From Clostridia bacterium (lineage in GTDB: Bacteria; Bacillota; Clostridia; Christensenellales; Borkfalkiaceae): 62,573 bases of DNA. Shown one piece after another: positions 1 to 6,935 of this stretch. Below the pieces are notes generated by a model, which saw nothing but the letters and a program-made list of their open reading frames with translations, ran no database searches and was not told where the DNA came from. Both the position numbers and the translations under genes were made by a program. The DNA lies in assembly GCA_017558825.1 (NCBI GenBank), contig JAFYTO010000013.1, forward strand, positions 1 through 62,573, given 5' to 3'. Each line of letters opens with the position of its first letter. Positions within the stretch are counted from its first letter, which is position 1.

Positions 1-374
1 CTAAAAGCAAAAACGGACTACGTAATCAAATAGTAGTATTGACTGCCGAAGTTCAACGTTTGGAAGAAGTCGTTGACCGTCAACAAAAAGATAACGGCTT
101 ATTGTTCAAGGAAGTTCAAGAACTTTCAAAAGATAAGGATAAGTTCGATAAAATGAGCCGTGCTTACACTCTTTTTCGAGAACGAGAGCCTGAAGCGTTT
201 ACACGAGCATTTCACCGTGCGCCGTCTATTGTTGGTGCGTTTATTCCAAAAGGCGAGCCTATTGCTCACTTGGGGAAAAGTCGCTTACAACAAATCGAAG
301 AAGAAATCGAGCGTGAAAAAGCCACTAAAACTGAATATAAGAAAAAATTTAATAATAACAGTAAAGCCGATTAA
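1..374 (+). CDS. C-terminal end of a relaxase-like protein (5' truncated by the window)
   Basis: The frame is open from base 3 to the TAA at 372-374, so this is the C-terminal 123 or so residues of a longer protein. A TTG at 39 could be read as a start, but it has no ribosome binding site and the frame continues upstream. The visible part is highly charged and helical, with long runs of Glu, Lys and Gln that look like a coiled coil. It contains the segment SRAYTLFREREPEAF and ends in a Lys-rich tail. Coiled-coil tails of this kind close Mob/Pre (MobV, TnpZ) relaxases, and the genes that follow (RHH-like, TnpW-like, TnpX-like) fit a Tn4451-type mobilisable element that carries TnpZ. The relaxase catalytic part lies outside the window, so the assignment is inferred from context and composition. 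Confidence 0.4.
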   Translation, partial: KSKNGLRNQIVVLTAEVQRLEEVVDRQQKDNGLLFKEVQELSKDKDKFDKMSRAYTLFREREPEAFTRAFHRAPSIVGAFIPKGEPIAHLGKSRLQQIEEEIEREKATKTEYKKKFNNNSKAD

Positions 375-432
375 AATATCGGTAATTACTACGTGCTGTC
401 TAAAATTTTTTACTTTTACCTATCAAAAGCTA

Positions 433-461
433 TTGACAAAGCCTTTCTCAATGAGTATAAT
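433..461 (+). promoter_or_regulatory. Consensus sigma-A promoter of the mobile-element operon
   Basis: A perfect TTGACA (433-438) is followed after exactly 17 bp by a perfect TATAAT (456-461). Transcription would start near 468 and read the small membrane ORF, the RHH-like gene, tnpW and the recombinase. It is followed directly by a perfect inverted repeat. Confidence 0.8.
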
Positions 462-472
462 AATTATAACAA

Positions 473-488
473 GTCGTATCAATACGAC
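473..488 (+). promoter_or_regulatory. Palindromic operator GTCGTAT-CA-ATACGAC
   Basis: A perfect 7-bp inverted repeat with a 2-bp spacer lies about 5 bp downstream of the predicted transcription start. In this position a bound dimer would block initiation. The nearby RHH-like protein (656-925) is the obvious candidate binder. The palindrome is seen directly; its operator role is inferred. Confidence 0.6.
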
Positions 489-518
489 ATTATATTTTAA
501 GTAAGGAGATGTGTAGTT

Positions 519-644
519 ATGGCAAAATTTATGAAGGTATTAGGCGTGACTATGAGGTATATGCTCGCAGGAGTGTTAATTGTAGGTCATTTTATTATGA
601 GCTGTGTTGGAATACTTGTTACTGCAATCACTTCACAGGATTAA
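519..644 (+). CDS. Small single-pass membrane protein (41 aa)
   Basis: This short ORF has a good Shine-Dalgarno (AAGGAGA at 502-508) and an ATG at 519, and ends with TAA at 642-644. A lysine- and arginine-containing N-terminus (MAKFMKVLGVTMRYM) precedes a hydrophobic stretch of about 20 residues around LAGVLIVGHFIMSCVGILV, so a single membrane span is likely. It is the first gene behind the element promoter and lies 11 nt before the RHH-like gene. I do not recognise a family. Tiny hydrophobic ORFs are common in mobilisable elements, but no function can be given. Confidence 0.55.
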   Translation: MAKFMKVLGVTMRYMLAGVLIVGHFIMSCVGILVTAITSQD

Positions 645-655
645 GGAGAATTATT

Positions 656-925
656 ATGGAAAGTAAAAGATATGTAAAAGACAAGAGATACGAGGACAAG
701 CACAAAGAAGAAAGAAAGGCAAAAAGTATGTTCTTTGGAACGAGTATGCCGAGAAGTAAAGCCGAAGAAATAAACGAGTTTTTAGTTCAATACGGTTTTA
801 CCAAAGTCCAACTAATCGAAGCAGGATATAAAGCGTTAATGGATGAAGCCGCTGAAAGTGATTTAGGTCTTGCCAAGATTATGGACGGATATGATGACTT
901 CTTTGAGTCCGAGAATAAAAAATAA
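656..925 (+). CDS. RHH-like small protein of the mobile element (89 aa)
   Basis: The ATG at 656 is preceded by TAAGGAG (642-648), which decides this start over the longer upstream frame. The N-terminal 25 residues are very basic (KRYVKDKRYEDKHKEERKAK). They are followed by TSMPRSKAEEINEFL, a short strand-like segment and two helices that resemble a ribbon-helix-helix DNA-binding fold, and then an acidic C-terminus. It sits between the small membrane ORF and tnpW in the same transcription unit. An accessory or autoregulatory DNA-binding role is inferred from the fold resemblance and from the palindrome beside the promoter. No catalytic motif is visible. Confidence 0.6.
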   Translation: MESKRYVKDKRYEDKHKEERKAKSMFFGTSMPRSKAEEINEFLVQYGFTKVQLIEAGYKALMDEAAESDLGLAKIMDGYDDFFESENKK

Positions 926-946
926 CCCTTCTTTCTTCTTGTAATT

Positions 947-998
947 GTCGGGAAAATAAATTATGAAAGCCCCCGACCTTTCACAAGGAGGAAAATAA
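947..998 (+). other. Stem-loop and 11-codon leader ORF ahead of tnpW
   Basis: GTCGGG (947-952) can pair with CCCGAC (972-977). An ATG at 963 inside the loop opens an 11-codon frame that runs through the tnpW Shine-Dalgarno and stops with TAA at 996-998, one base before the apparent ATA start at 1000. There is no strong ribosome binding site for the leader. It could couple translation into tnpW or be chance. Confidence 0.25.
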
Positions 999-999
999 T

Positions 1000-1269
1000 A
1001 TAGAAAAGAAAATTAGAAACCAAGAACAAATCGTAAATGGAAGAATCTTTTACGAACGTGACGAGAATTGGAATTGCGTAAGAACCCGTGAAGTAAAAAT
1101 CGGGAAAACTACCTATTACATAATTTCTCGTCAAAACCCAAACGCCAAGACTTCGGCGTTTGATATAACCAAGAGATTGATTGAAAGTCAAGCGGAAAGT
1201 TTGACCGACGATTTATCCATAACAACAGAATCGCTTGAAGGTTGCAATTCGGGAGGTAAAAAACAATGA
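1000..1269 (+). CDS. tnpW: TnpW-family transposon protein with an apparent ATA start (89 aa)
   Basis: An open frame runs from just after a stop at 964-966 to TGA at 1267-1269. A strong Shine-Dalgarno, AAGGAGG (985-991), sits 8 nt before ATA GAA AAG, where an ATG would be expected. No ATG, GTG or TTG follows in frame until late in the gene. The protein has the TnpW-type core EVKIGKTTYYIISR followed by a helix, DITKRLIESQAE. Its stop overlaps the recombinase start (ATGA), which indicates translational coupling, and the recombinase has no other strong binding site beyond GGAGG at 1252-1256. Either ATA is used as a rare start or a G-to-A change has damaged the gene. The role of TnpW in Tn4451-type elements is poorly known. 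Confidence 0.6.
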   Translation: MEKKIRNQEQIVNGRIFYERDENWNCVRTREVKIGKTTYYIISRQNPNAKTSAFDITKRLIESQAESLTDDLSITTESLEGCNSGGKKQ

Positions 1270-2927
1270 ATTTGCAATCGAATAGAAAAATAAAACATTT
1301 AGAACAGCAGTACACAGCCCTTTACACTCGTTTAAGTTCAGACGACGATTTAGAGGGCGATAGCAACAGTATCAAAAATCAAAAGTTATTGCTTTCGGAG
1401 TATGCGAAAGAAAACAAGTTTAGGAATATCCGTTATTACATAGACGACGGTTATAGCGGTAGTAATTTTGAACGCCCTGCATTTAAGCGTTTGCTTAACG
1501 ATATAGAAAACGGCGAAATATCTACCGTAATTGTGAAAGATATGTCAAGATTTGGACGTGACCATATTCTCGTGGGATATTACACCAAGTATTATTTCCC
1601 TGATGCGGACGTAAGATTTATAGCAATCCACGACCAAATGGATACGGAAACCAACCCCGACGACGATATTATCCCGTTTAAGAATATCCTAAACGAAATG
1701 TACGCAAAAGATTGTAGCCGTAAAATTAAAGCAGTTATGAAAGCAAAAGGCAATTCGGGTAAACATCTTACCACTGTCCCACCTTTGGGATATATGAAAG
1801 ACCCCGAAGATAAAGAAAAATGGATTGTTGATGAAGAAGGCGCTTTAATCGTAAAGGAAATTTTTAATCTTTGTGTTAAAGGGTATGGACCAAAACAAAT
1901 CGCAAGAATTTTAACTGAACGTGGAGTAGAAACGCCATCGCTTTACTTACATAGGAAGAAATTGCCTTGTTCAGTAAAGATAAAACAAGATGCGGAAATT
2001 TGGGACTATACTACGATTGTGGGTATTCTTGAAAATGAGGAGTATCTTGGTCATACGGTTAATTTTAAGCACTATAAGAAATCGTACAAGTCTAAAAAAA
2101 GTTACAATAATCCAAGAGAAAATTGGGCAATCTTTAAAAATACGCAAGAAGCAATAATAGACCAAGACACGTTTGATATTGTTCAACAAGTCCGTGCAGG
2201 ACGAAGGAGTTTAACCGATATGGGTACGCCACATATGCTTTCGGGAATTCTCTATTGCGCTGACTGTGGAGAAAAAATGTATCTTTGTAGATGCACTACA
2301 GTAAAACAGGCAGAATATTTTAATTGCTCTACTTATCGCAAGAAAAAGAAGAAGTATTGCACTTCGCACCAAATAACGGCGCACGCCGCTTTGGCTCTAA
2401 TTCAAAACGATTTGCAATACACGGTCAAATTCGCAAATAAGTATAAGGATGAGTTTGTAAATATTCTTAAACGGAGTACCGATGCAAGAAGCAAACGAGA
2501 GCTAACCACCGCTATAACAGAAAAGGAAGAAGTGGAAAAACGTATTGTGGAACTCGATAAAATAATCCAAAGCCTTTATGAAGATAAGGTTGCAGGAAAA
2601 ATCTCCGAAGAACGCTATATGAAAATGAGCGATAACTATGAAGCCGAACAAAAAGCGTTGACCGAAAGGCTCAACTACTTAAAGGCAGAAATAGAAAAAG
2701 CCAAAACCCAATATGATAACATACAAAGGTTTTTGGCTGTCGTTAACAAATATAGTGATTTCGATGAGCTGACACCTGAAATCTTACGTGCTTTCGTAGA
2801 TAAGGTTATTATACACGAAAAAGTAAAGGTTGACGGACGTTACGTTCACACAATAGAAATTATCTATAACTTTGTCGAAGCGATAGATTTACCTGACTTC
2901 GATGCACATTTAAGAGAAGAAAACTAA
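1266..2927 (+). CDS. tnpX: Large serine recombinase, TnpX type (553 aa)
   Basis: This is a site-specific recombinase that would excise and insert the element through a covalent serine-DNA intermediate. The N-terminal resolvase domain (about 15-160) has YTRLSSDD with the nucleophilic Ser, the DDGYSGSNFERPAF segment and KDMSRFGRD. A recombinase domain (about 175-320) is followed by a zinc ribbon (CADCGEKM then CNCSTY/YC near 350-385), a long coiled coil (about 410-500) and a C-terminal region ending near DKVIIHEKVKVDGRY, like the DUF4368 tail. The length fits TnpX and related Tn4451/Tn5397 transposases. It overlaps tnpW by 4 nt. The gene is intact, so the element may still be mobile if the left end is complete. 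Confidence 0.9.
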   Translation: MNLQSNRKIKHLEQQYTALYTRLSSDDDLEGDSNSIKNQKLLLSEYAKENKFRNIRYYIDDGYSGSNFERPAFKRLLNDIENGEISTVIVKDMSRFGRDHILVGYYTKYYFPDADVRFIAIHDQMDTETNPDDDIIPFKNILNEMYAKDCSRKIKAVMKAKGNSGKHLTTVPPLGYMKDPEDKEKWIVDEEGALIVKEIFNLCVKGYGPKQIARILTERGVETPSLYLHRKKLPCSVKIKQDAEIWDYTTIVGILENEEYLGHTVNFKHYKKSYKSKKSYNNPRENWAIFKNTQEAIIDQDTFDIVQQVRAGRRSLTDMGTPHMLSGILYCADCGEKMYLCRCTTVKQAEYFNCSTYRKKKKKYCTSHQITAHAALALIQNDLQYTVKFANKYKDEFVNILKRSTDARSKRELTTAITEKEEVEKRIVELDKIIQSLYEDKVAGKISEERYMKMSDNYEAEQKALTERLNYLKAEIEKAKTQYDNIQRFLAVVNKYSDFDELTPEILRAFVDKVIIHEKVKVDGRYVHTIEIIYNFVEAIDLPDFDAHLREEN

Positions 2928-2940
2928 ATAGTATGAGAAA

Positions 2941-2963
2941 AGGCGTGGCATCACGCCACGCCT
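2941..2963. terminator. Strong hairpin at the end of the recombinase gene
   Basis: AGGCGTGGC (2941-2949) pairs perfectly with GCCACGCCT (2955-2963) around a 5-nt loop, 14 nt after the recombinase stop. There is no long T run on the plus strand, so it may be an imperfect terminator or a structure at the right end of the element. Confidence 0.5.
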
Positions 2964-2986
2964 GACTCTTAAAAAGGACAGCCTTC

Positions 2987-3013
2987 CCGAAAAAATCCCT
3001 TGTAGGGACTCGG
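2987..3013 (-). terminator. Terminator of the collagen-like gene (repeat A, copy 1)
   Basis: Read on the minus strand, TCCCT-ACA-AGGGA (2996-3008) is followed by a run of T, which gives a short intrinsic terminator 19-45 nt after the collagen-like stop. Flanking CCGA and TCGG can also pair. Twenty bases (2994-3013) recur exactly at 32494-32513, so this terminator is a copy of a dispersed palindromic repeat. Confidence 0.55.
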
Positions 3014-3031
3014 TAAGCAGTTCTTTTTCTT

Positions 3032-3781
3032 TTAAGCAAGTTTAGTAACCGTTACGCCAATGCTTGAATAATCAATGGCATCTGTACCCGTGTTGGTTAC
3101 TGTTAAAATTTGCGCTGTAGGAGCGTAAATCATAACTGTTTTTTCAAAAGTGTCGTTAATAGTAGAGGCTGATGAAATTTCACTTACAGCAGTTCCGTTT
3201 TGGTTAAGTGTTAAGCTTAAATCTGTAGAAGTGCCCGTTACGTAAAAAGTAACTAAATAATAACCAGCTTCTATGGCAATATTACCACCGGTAACGGTAG
3301 AAGTGCTGTCTGGCGTTGCTAGTTCAGTTTCAAGCGGAGCTGTGGCTGCAACTGCTAAAGTTCCGTTTTCTGCAAGCGCATAAACAGCATTGGAAAGACC
3401 TGCGGGGCCAGGTTCGCCTTGAGGACCTGTAGCGCCCGTTTCGCCTTGAGGGCCTTGCGGACCAGTTAAGCCAATAGGACCTTGTGGACCTTGTGGACCT
3501 GTAGCGCCTGTTGCACCTACTGGACCTTGAGGACCTGTAGCACCAGTAGCACCCGTTTCGCCTTGAGGGCCTTGCGGACCAGTTAAACCAATAGGACCTT
3601 GAGGGCCTATAGCACCCGTAGCACCTACTGGACCTTGTGGGCCGGTTTCACCTTGTGGGCCTTGTGGACCTTGAGGGCCAGTTGGACCTACAGGACCGCG
3701 TGGACCTACTGCGGTAAGAACTACTCGTTGATTTCTATTTTGACAATTATTTTGAGAATTTGAGCAAAAATTAAAACACAT
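3032..3781 (-). CDS. Collagen-like repeat surface protein, BclA-like (249 aa)
   Basis: Residues 1-20 are Cys- and Asn-rich ([13 protein letters not shown]) and have no classical signal peptide. Residues about 26-130 are uninterrupted Gly-X-Y triplets rich in GPQ, GPT and GAT, as in bacterial collagen-like proteins. The C-terminal 120 residues are a Thr/Ser-rich beta-type domain ([14 protein letters not shown] to TVTKLA) like the trimerising heads of BclA-type exosporium glycoproteins. Such proteins form hair-like filaments on spores or cells. The DNA repeats inside the gene follow the triplets and are not a separate element. It lies just outside the mobile element, convergent with the recombinase, and AAGGAAT upstream can serve as its binding site. 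Spore location is inferred only. Confidence 0.85.
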   Translation of the reverse strand: MCFNFCSNSQNNCQNRNQRVVLTAVGPRGPVGPTGPQGPQGPQGETGPQGPVGATGAIGPQGPIGLTGPQGPQGETGATGATGPQGPVGATGATGPQGPQGPIGLTGPQGPQGETGATGPQGEPGPAGLSNAVYALAENGTLAVAATAPLETELATPDSTSTVTGGNIAIEAGYYLVTFYVTGTSTDLSLTLNQNGTAVSEISSASTINDTFEKTVMIYAPTAQILTVTNTGTDAIDYSSIGVTVTKLA

Positions 3782-3908
3782 AGGTTAAAAAATTCCTTAA
3801 AAATTATTAGCCTTAACGGCCAGTAATATTGTATGTTTTAGTTAAAAAAATTGTTAATATAATTGCTTTTTTAATTTTTTATGTTAAACTGTTATAGTAG
3901 GTTTATTT

Positions 3909-5120
3909 ATGAGTAATAATTTTAATAAAACTTTATACGCGTGTTGTTTTGGTTACGTTGTTCAGGCGGTGGTGAATAATTTTTTACCGCTTTTATTTGC
4001 GTACTTTACGTCTTTTTACGGTATACCGTTTTATTTAATTTCATTTATTGTTTTTTATAATTTTGGTTTGCAAATTATAGTGGACTGTTTTTCAGCAAAC
4101 TTAACGCTTAAATTAGGTTATAGAAAAACGGCAATACTTTCTTGCGCTGTTGCAATGCTTGGGTTAATAGTTGTTGGAATAGTGCCTATTTTTACAGTAA
4201 ACGCCACTATAATTTACGTTGCAGTTTTAATTTCAGTAACGCTTATGGCAATTGGCGGTGGCATAACGGAAGTAATACTTAGCCCTCTTGTTGAAGCTTT
4301 GCCACTTGTTAATAAAGCAGCAAAACTTAACTTTTTACACTCGTTTTATTGTGTTGGGCATATTTTAGTTGTGTTGTTAGCAACCGTATATTTCAAGTTT
4401 ATTGGAATTGATTATTGGTTTGTATTTTCACTTATTTTAGCCGTCATTCCAATAGTGGGGTTAATACTGTTTATAAACTGCCCAATTTTAGCGCCGTTAG
4501 GCGATAAAAAGCCTGTAAAAAAACTTGAATTATTTAAAAATAAAACGTTTATATTATTCTTTATTATAATGATAATGGCTGGCGCGTGCGAGCAAGCCGT
4601 TGCACAGTGGATAAGTTATTTTGCAGAAGAAGGCTTACAAGTTGATAAGGCTACGGGAGATTTGGTTGGTGCACTTTCTTTTGCCTTCTTTATGTTTATT
4701 TCACGTTTATTTTTTGGCTTAAAACAAAAGCAGTTTAACGTTTTAAAAGCATTGTTAGCGTGTTCGGTTTGTATGGCTTTAGCAATTATATTATCAGCAG
4801 TAATTCCAAACAAATGGATTTCACTAATTTTGTTTAGCATTAGCGGTTTATTCGTAGGAATAATGTGGCCTGGAACGTATGCTTTTGCTGGCGAAACTTT
4901 TAAAACTGGCGGAACTGTAATGTTTGCGGTTTTGGCTCTTGGCGGAGATATTGGCTGTACGTTAGGCCCTAGTTTTGTTGGGTTAATCGGCGAAATTTTC
5001 AGTGTGGAAATTGGCGTTTTTGCCTCTATGATTTTTCCTATAATTTTGTCAATTTTAGCAATAATTTTACTAAAAAAATTGGCGAAAAAAGAAGCGAAAA
5101 ATATTGATAAAAACACTTAA
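3909..5120 (+). CDS. MFS transporter (403 aa)
   Basis: This hydrophobic protein has about 12 predicted membrane spans in two halves separated by a basic loop near residue 200 (GDKKPVKKLELFKNK), the usual Major Facilitator layout. It resembles small MFS sugar or metabolite carriers. The segment KLGYRKTAIL after the second span is like the conserved cytoplasmic MFS loop A. It is a single-gene unit with a strong terminator right after the stop, transcribed divergently from the collagen-like gene. The substrate cannot be read from the sequence. It lies ahead of the sugar operon at 5384 but is separated from it by the terminator. Confidence 0.85.
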   Translation: MSNNFNKTLYACCFGYVVQAVVNNFLPLLFAYFTSFYGIPFYLISFIVFYNFGLQIIVDCFSANLTLKLGYRKTAILSCAVAMLGLIVVGIVPIFTVNATIIYVAVLISVTLMAIGGGITEVILSPLVEALPLVNKAAKLNFLHSFYCVGHILVVLLATVYFKFIGIDYWFVFSLILAVIPIVGLILFINCPILAPLGDKKPVKKLELFKNKTFILFFIIMIMAGACEQAVAQWISYFAEEGLQVDKATGDLVGALSFAFFMFISRLFFGLKQKQFNVLKALLACSVCMALAIILSAVIPNKWISLILFSISGLFVGIMWPGTYAFAGETFKTGGTVMFAVLALGGDIGCTLGPSFVGLIGEIFSVEIGVFASMIFPIILSILAIILLKKLAKKEAKNIDKNT

Positions 5121-5150
5121 AAAAAAGCGGTAAAAAAACCGCTTTTTTTT
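5121..5150 (+). terminator. Intrinsic terminator after the MFS gene
   Basis: GCGGT (5127-5131) pairs with ACCGC (5138-5142), the stem is extended by A/T pairs, and eight T follow (5143-5150). Confidence 0.85.
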
Positions 5151-5295
5151 GTTATTTTTGTTTAAGATATAACGTAACCATTGCAAAACTTTTTTAAATA
5201 TGTTACAATATTTAAAATATAAAAAATCGCGCTTTTTAACGCGCTTTTACTATAAGAAAAAGACAGTGGCTTAAAATTATGTCTTTTTTGTCTAT

Positions 5296-5323
5296 TTAAC
5301 AACTCTCAATTATAAGTTATAAT
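5296..5323 (+). promoter_or_regulatory. Likely promoter of the ten-gene sugar operon
   Basis: TTAACA (5296-5301) and a perfect TATAAT (5318-5323) are separated by 16 bp. A small hairpin, CGCC-AATC-GGCG followed by five T (5337-5353), lies between the promoter and the first gene and could act as a weak attenuator. The rest of the 5151-5383 gap is AT-rich with a CGCG-based hairpin near 5228-5243. Confidence 0.5.
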
Positions 5324-5383
5324 TAAAAAGCAAATTCGCCAATCGGCGTTTTTATATTCATTAAAAATAGGTAGGTAAAAAAT

Positions 5384-5848
5384 TTGGAAAAATTACATAT
5401 TGATAGAAAAGCAAGTGATAATAAATATTTTCATAGAGATTTTCATTTGGCTGCAGATAACGGGCTTTATTACGTTGGCGAAAATTATGGAGACGAAGGA
5501 ATAAAAGAATATTTAACTCAATACGCGTTAAACTTTTATAAACTCATTGCGGAAGACGTTAAAAAAGGCGGTTTGGGCGTTTTAGAAAAGCGCTTTAAAA
5601 CAGTTTATGAAAAAGAAGAGTGGAGCGAATATCTTCACACAACTTTAGCGGAAGAAAAGTTGGTTATTAAAATCGACAAGTGTCCAGCTATAACTTATAT
5701 GAAAAGCGAGGGGCACGTTCCATCGCCTTGGTATAAAGAGTTGACGTACACTGTTTATGACGTATTGGCAAAAATGTGCGACCTTAAATTCACTGTTGTT
5801 TCTTATAGTGAAGAAGACGGCAAAGCAGAATTAGTTTTTGAAAAATAA
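5384..5848 (+). CDS. L-2-amino-thiazoline-4-carboxylate hydrolase family protein (154 aa)
   Basis: The protein matches the pattern of the ATC hydrolase-like family: a His motif near the N-terminus (FHRDFHLAAD, residues about 16-25) and a central KCPAITYM segment. Named members open the thiazoline ring to cysteine derivatives, but most members are of unknown role. The frame has no ATG before residue 105, so a TTG start at 5384 is taken; it has only a weak AGGTAGGT upstream. It is the first gene of the operon and is followed after 11 nt by a second protein of similar size that may be a relative. Why a thiazoline hydrolase-like pair opens a sugar operon is not clear. Confidence 0.6.
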   Translation: MEKLHIDRKASDNKYFHRDFHLAADNGLYYVGENYGDEGIKEYLTQYALNFYKLIAEDVKKGGLGVLEKRFKTVYEKEEWSEYLHTTLAEEKLVIKIDKCPAITYMKSEGHVPSPWYKELTYTVYDVLAKMCDLKFTVVSYSEEDGKAELVFEK

Positions 5849-5859
5849 GGAGAATAGTT

Positions 5860-6306
5860 ATGGTATCTTGTACGGAATTTATGCCTTTATACAGTGAACT
5901 TTTTAAATATTTAGAAAACAAGGGCGGAAAACAAGAAGTTATAAAATACTGGAATTTTATTTCAGATGAATACGTTGAGCAAAGCCTTGGCGAAGAAATT
6001 AGAAAGCACGGCCTTAAGGGTTGTTGGAATTATTGGAACAAAAGTTTAAATGAAGAAGCGTGCGAATTTAGCATGACGTACGATGAAGAAAAGAACTTTT
6101 TTGAAATTGATATGAAAGGTTGCCCTTCAAAAGGCATGATAAACAAACTTGGATATATGAATCCGTATAACGACTACTGCGGTCATTGTGACGTGCTCTA
6201 CAGTAGAGTTGCAAAAAGATACGGCATAGAAATTAAGGGCGACTATGAAAATGTTGATAAGGCTTGCTGTAGAATCGTTGCAAGAAAAGTTGAAGATAAA
6301 AAATAA
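5860..6306 (+). CDS. Cys-rich protein, possible relative of the ATC hydrolase family (148 aa)
   Basis: The protein starts with a clear AAGGAGA site. It carries several cysteines and histidines: MVSCTEF, KGCWNYW, MKGCPSKG, and NDYCGHCDVLYSRVAKRYG near residues 105-125, ending KACCRIVARKV. The KGCPSKG segment sits where the first protein has KCPAIT, and the overall layout suggests a diverged member of the same family. The closely spaced Cys and His residues could bind a metal or form an active thiol. It is 11 nt behind the first gene and 17 nt before the SIS gene, so it is co-expressed with the sugar enzymes. No specific reaction can be assigned. Confidence 0.5.
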   Translation: MVSCTEFMPLYSELFKYLENKGGKQEVIKYWNFISDEYVEQSLGEEIRKHGLKGCWNYWNKSLNEEACEFSMTYDEEKNFFEIDMKGCPSKGMINKLGYMNPYNDYCGHCDVLYSRVAKRYGIEIKGDYENVDKACCRIVARKVEDKK

Positions 6307-6323
6307 AATTTAGTAGGTGCATT

Positions 6324-6920
6324 ATGAATAAAGAAACATTAAAAGCAGTAAAAGACGTATACACAATAGAAAGCCAATGCGTAAAAGAAATGGAAAACTT
6401 TTTTAATGAAGAAAGTTTTTCAAAAGCCGTTGACTTATTAAAAAACGCTACGAGAATTGGCACTTGCGGTTGCGGCCACTCGGGCATTATTTGTCAGCAC
6501 TTTGCACATTTACTTTGCTGTATTGAGCAACCTGCAAGGTTTATATCTCCTGCAGAAGCCGTTCATGGTGCAACTGGATTTTTACAAGAAGGTGACGTTA
6601 TGGTTTTTGCATCAAGGGGCGGTAAAACTAAAGAACTTTTACCTATTTTGGATATTTGTAAAAAGAAGAATGTTAAAGTGATAACGGTAACGGAGAATTT
6701 AGAAAGCCCACTTGCTCTTGGAGCTGACGTTGTTTTAAAACAATACGTTAATAGGGAAACTGACAAGTATAATTCACAAGGCACAACGTCTACAACTTCA
6801 TTGTGCGTAATTTTCCACACTTTACAAACTGCACTTATTGAAGAAACCGGATTTTTAAACGAGCAATTTGCTTTAATTCACCCAGGCGGAGCCGTGGGCG
6901 AAAGATTAAATACAAAATAA
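6324..6920 (+). CDS. SIS-domain sugar-phosphate isomerase (198 aa)
   Basis: A single SIS domain fills the protein. It has CGCGHSGIICQHFAH near residue 50, a loop FASRGGKTKELL near residue 95 that corresponds to the phosphosugar-binding Ser/Thr loop, and a C-terminal HPGGAVGERL like that of KpsF/GutQ and 6-phospho-3-hexuloisomerase proteins. The length fits stand-alone isomerases rather than the longer GlmS or KpsF-CBS forms. The family interconverts aldose and ketose phosphates or binds phosphosugars. It is followed 15 nt later by the TPI-like gene, and the two may catalyse successive isomerisations. The exact sugar is unknown. Confidence 0.75.
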   Translation: MNKETLKAVKDVYTIESQCVKEMENFFNEESFSKAVDLLKNATRIGTCGCGHSGIICQHFAHLLCCIEQPARFISPAEAVHGATGFLQEGDVMVFASRGGKTKELLPILDICKKKNVKVITVTENLESPLALGADVVLKQYVNRETDKYNSQGTTSTTSLCVIFHTLQTALIEETGFLNEQFALIHPGGAVGERLNTK

Positions 6921-6935
6921 TAGGAGGCTATAATT

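Noticed and set aside
509..655. Longer start for the RHH-like gene at 509
   Set aside because: The upstream part overlaps the small membrane ORF in another frame, and a TAAGGAG site with ATG at 656 gives a much better start.
2928..3031. Exact right end of the mobile element
   Set aside because: TnpX-type elements have very short end signals and the left end is outside the window, so no attachment site could be fixed from this sequence.
3400..3720. Regular short repeats that look like a CRISPR array
   Set aside because: The repeats follow the Gly-X-Y codons of the collagen-like gene and have no spacers. No CRISPR array or cas gene was seen in the window.
4616..5116. Minus-strand frame of 166 codons opposite the MFS gene
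   Set aside because: Antisense shadow of a membrane-protein gene, with low-complexity Lys/Ile/Pro composition and no start signal.
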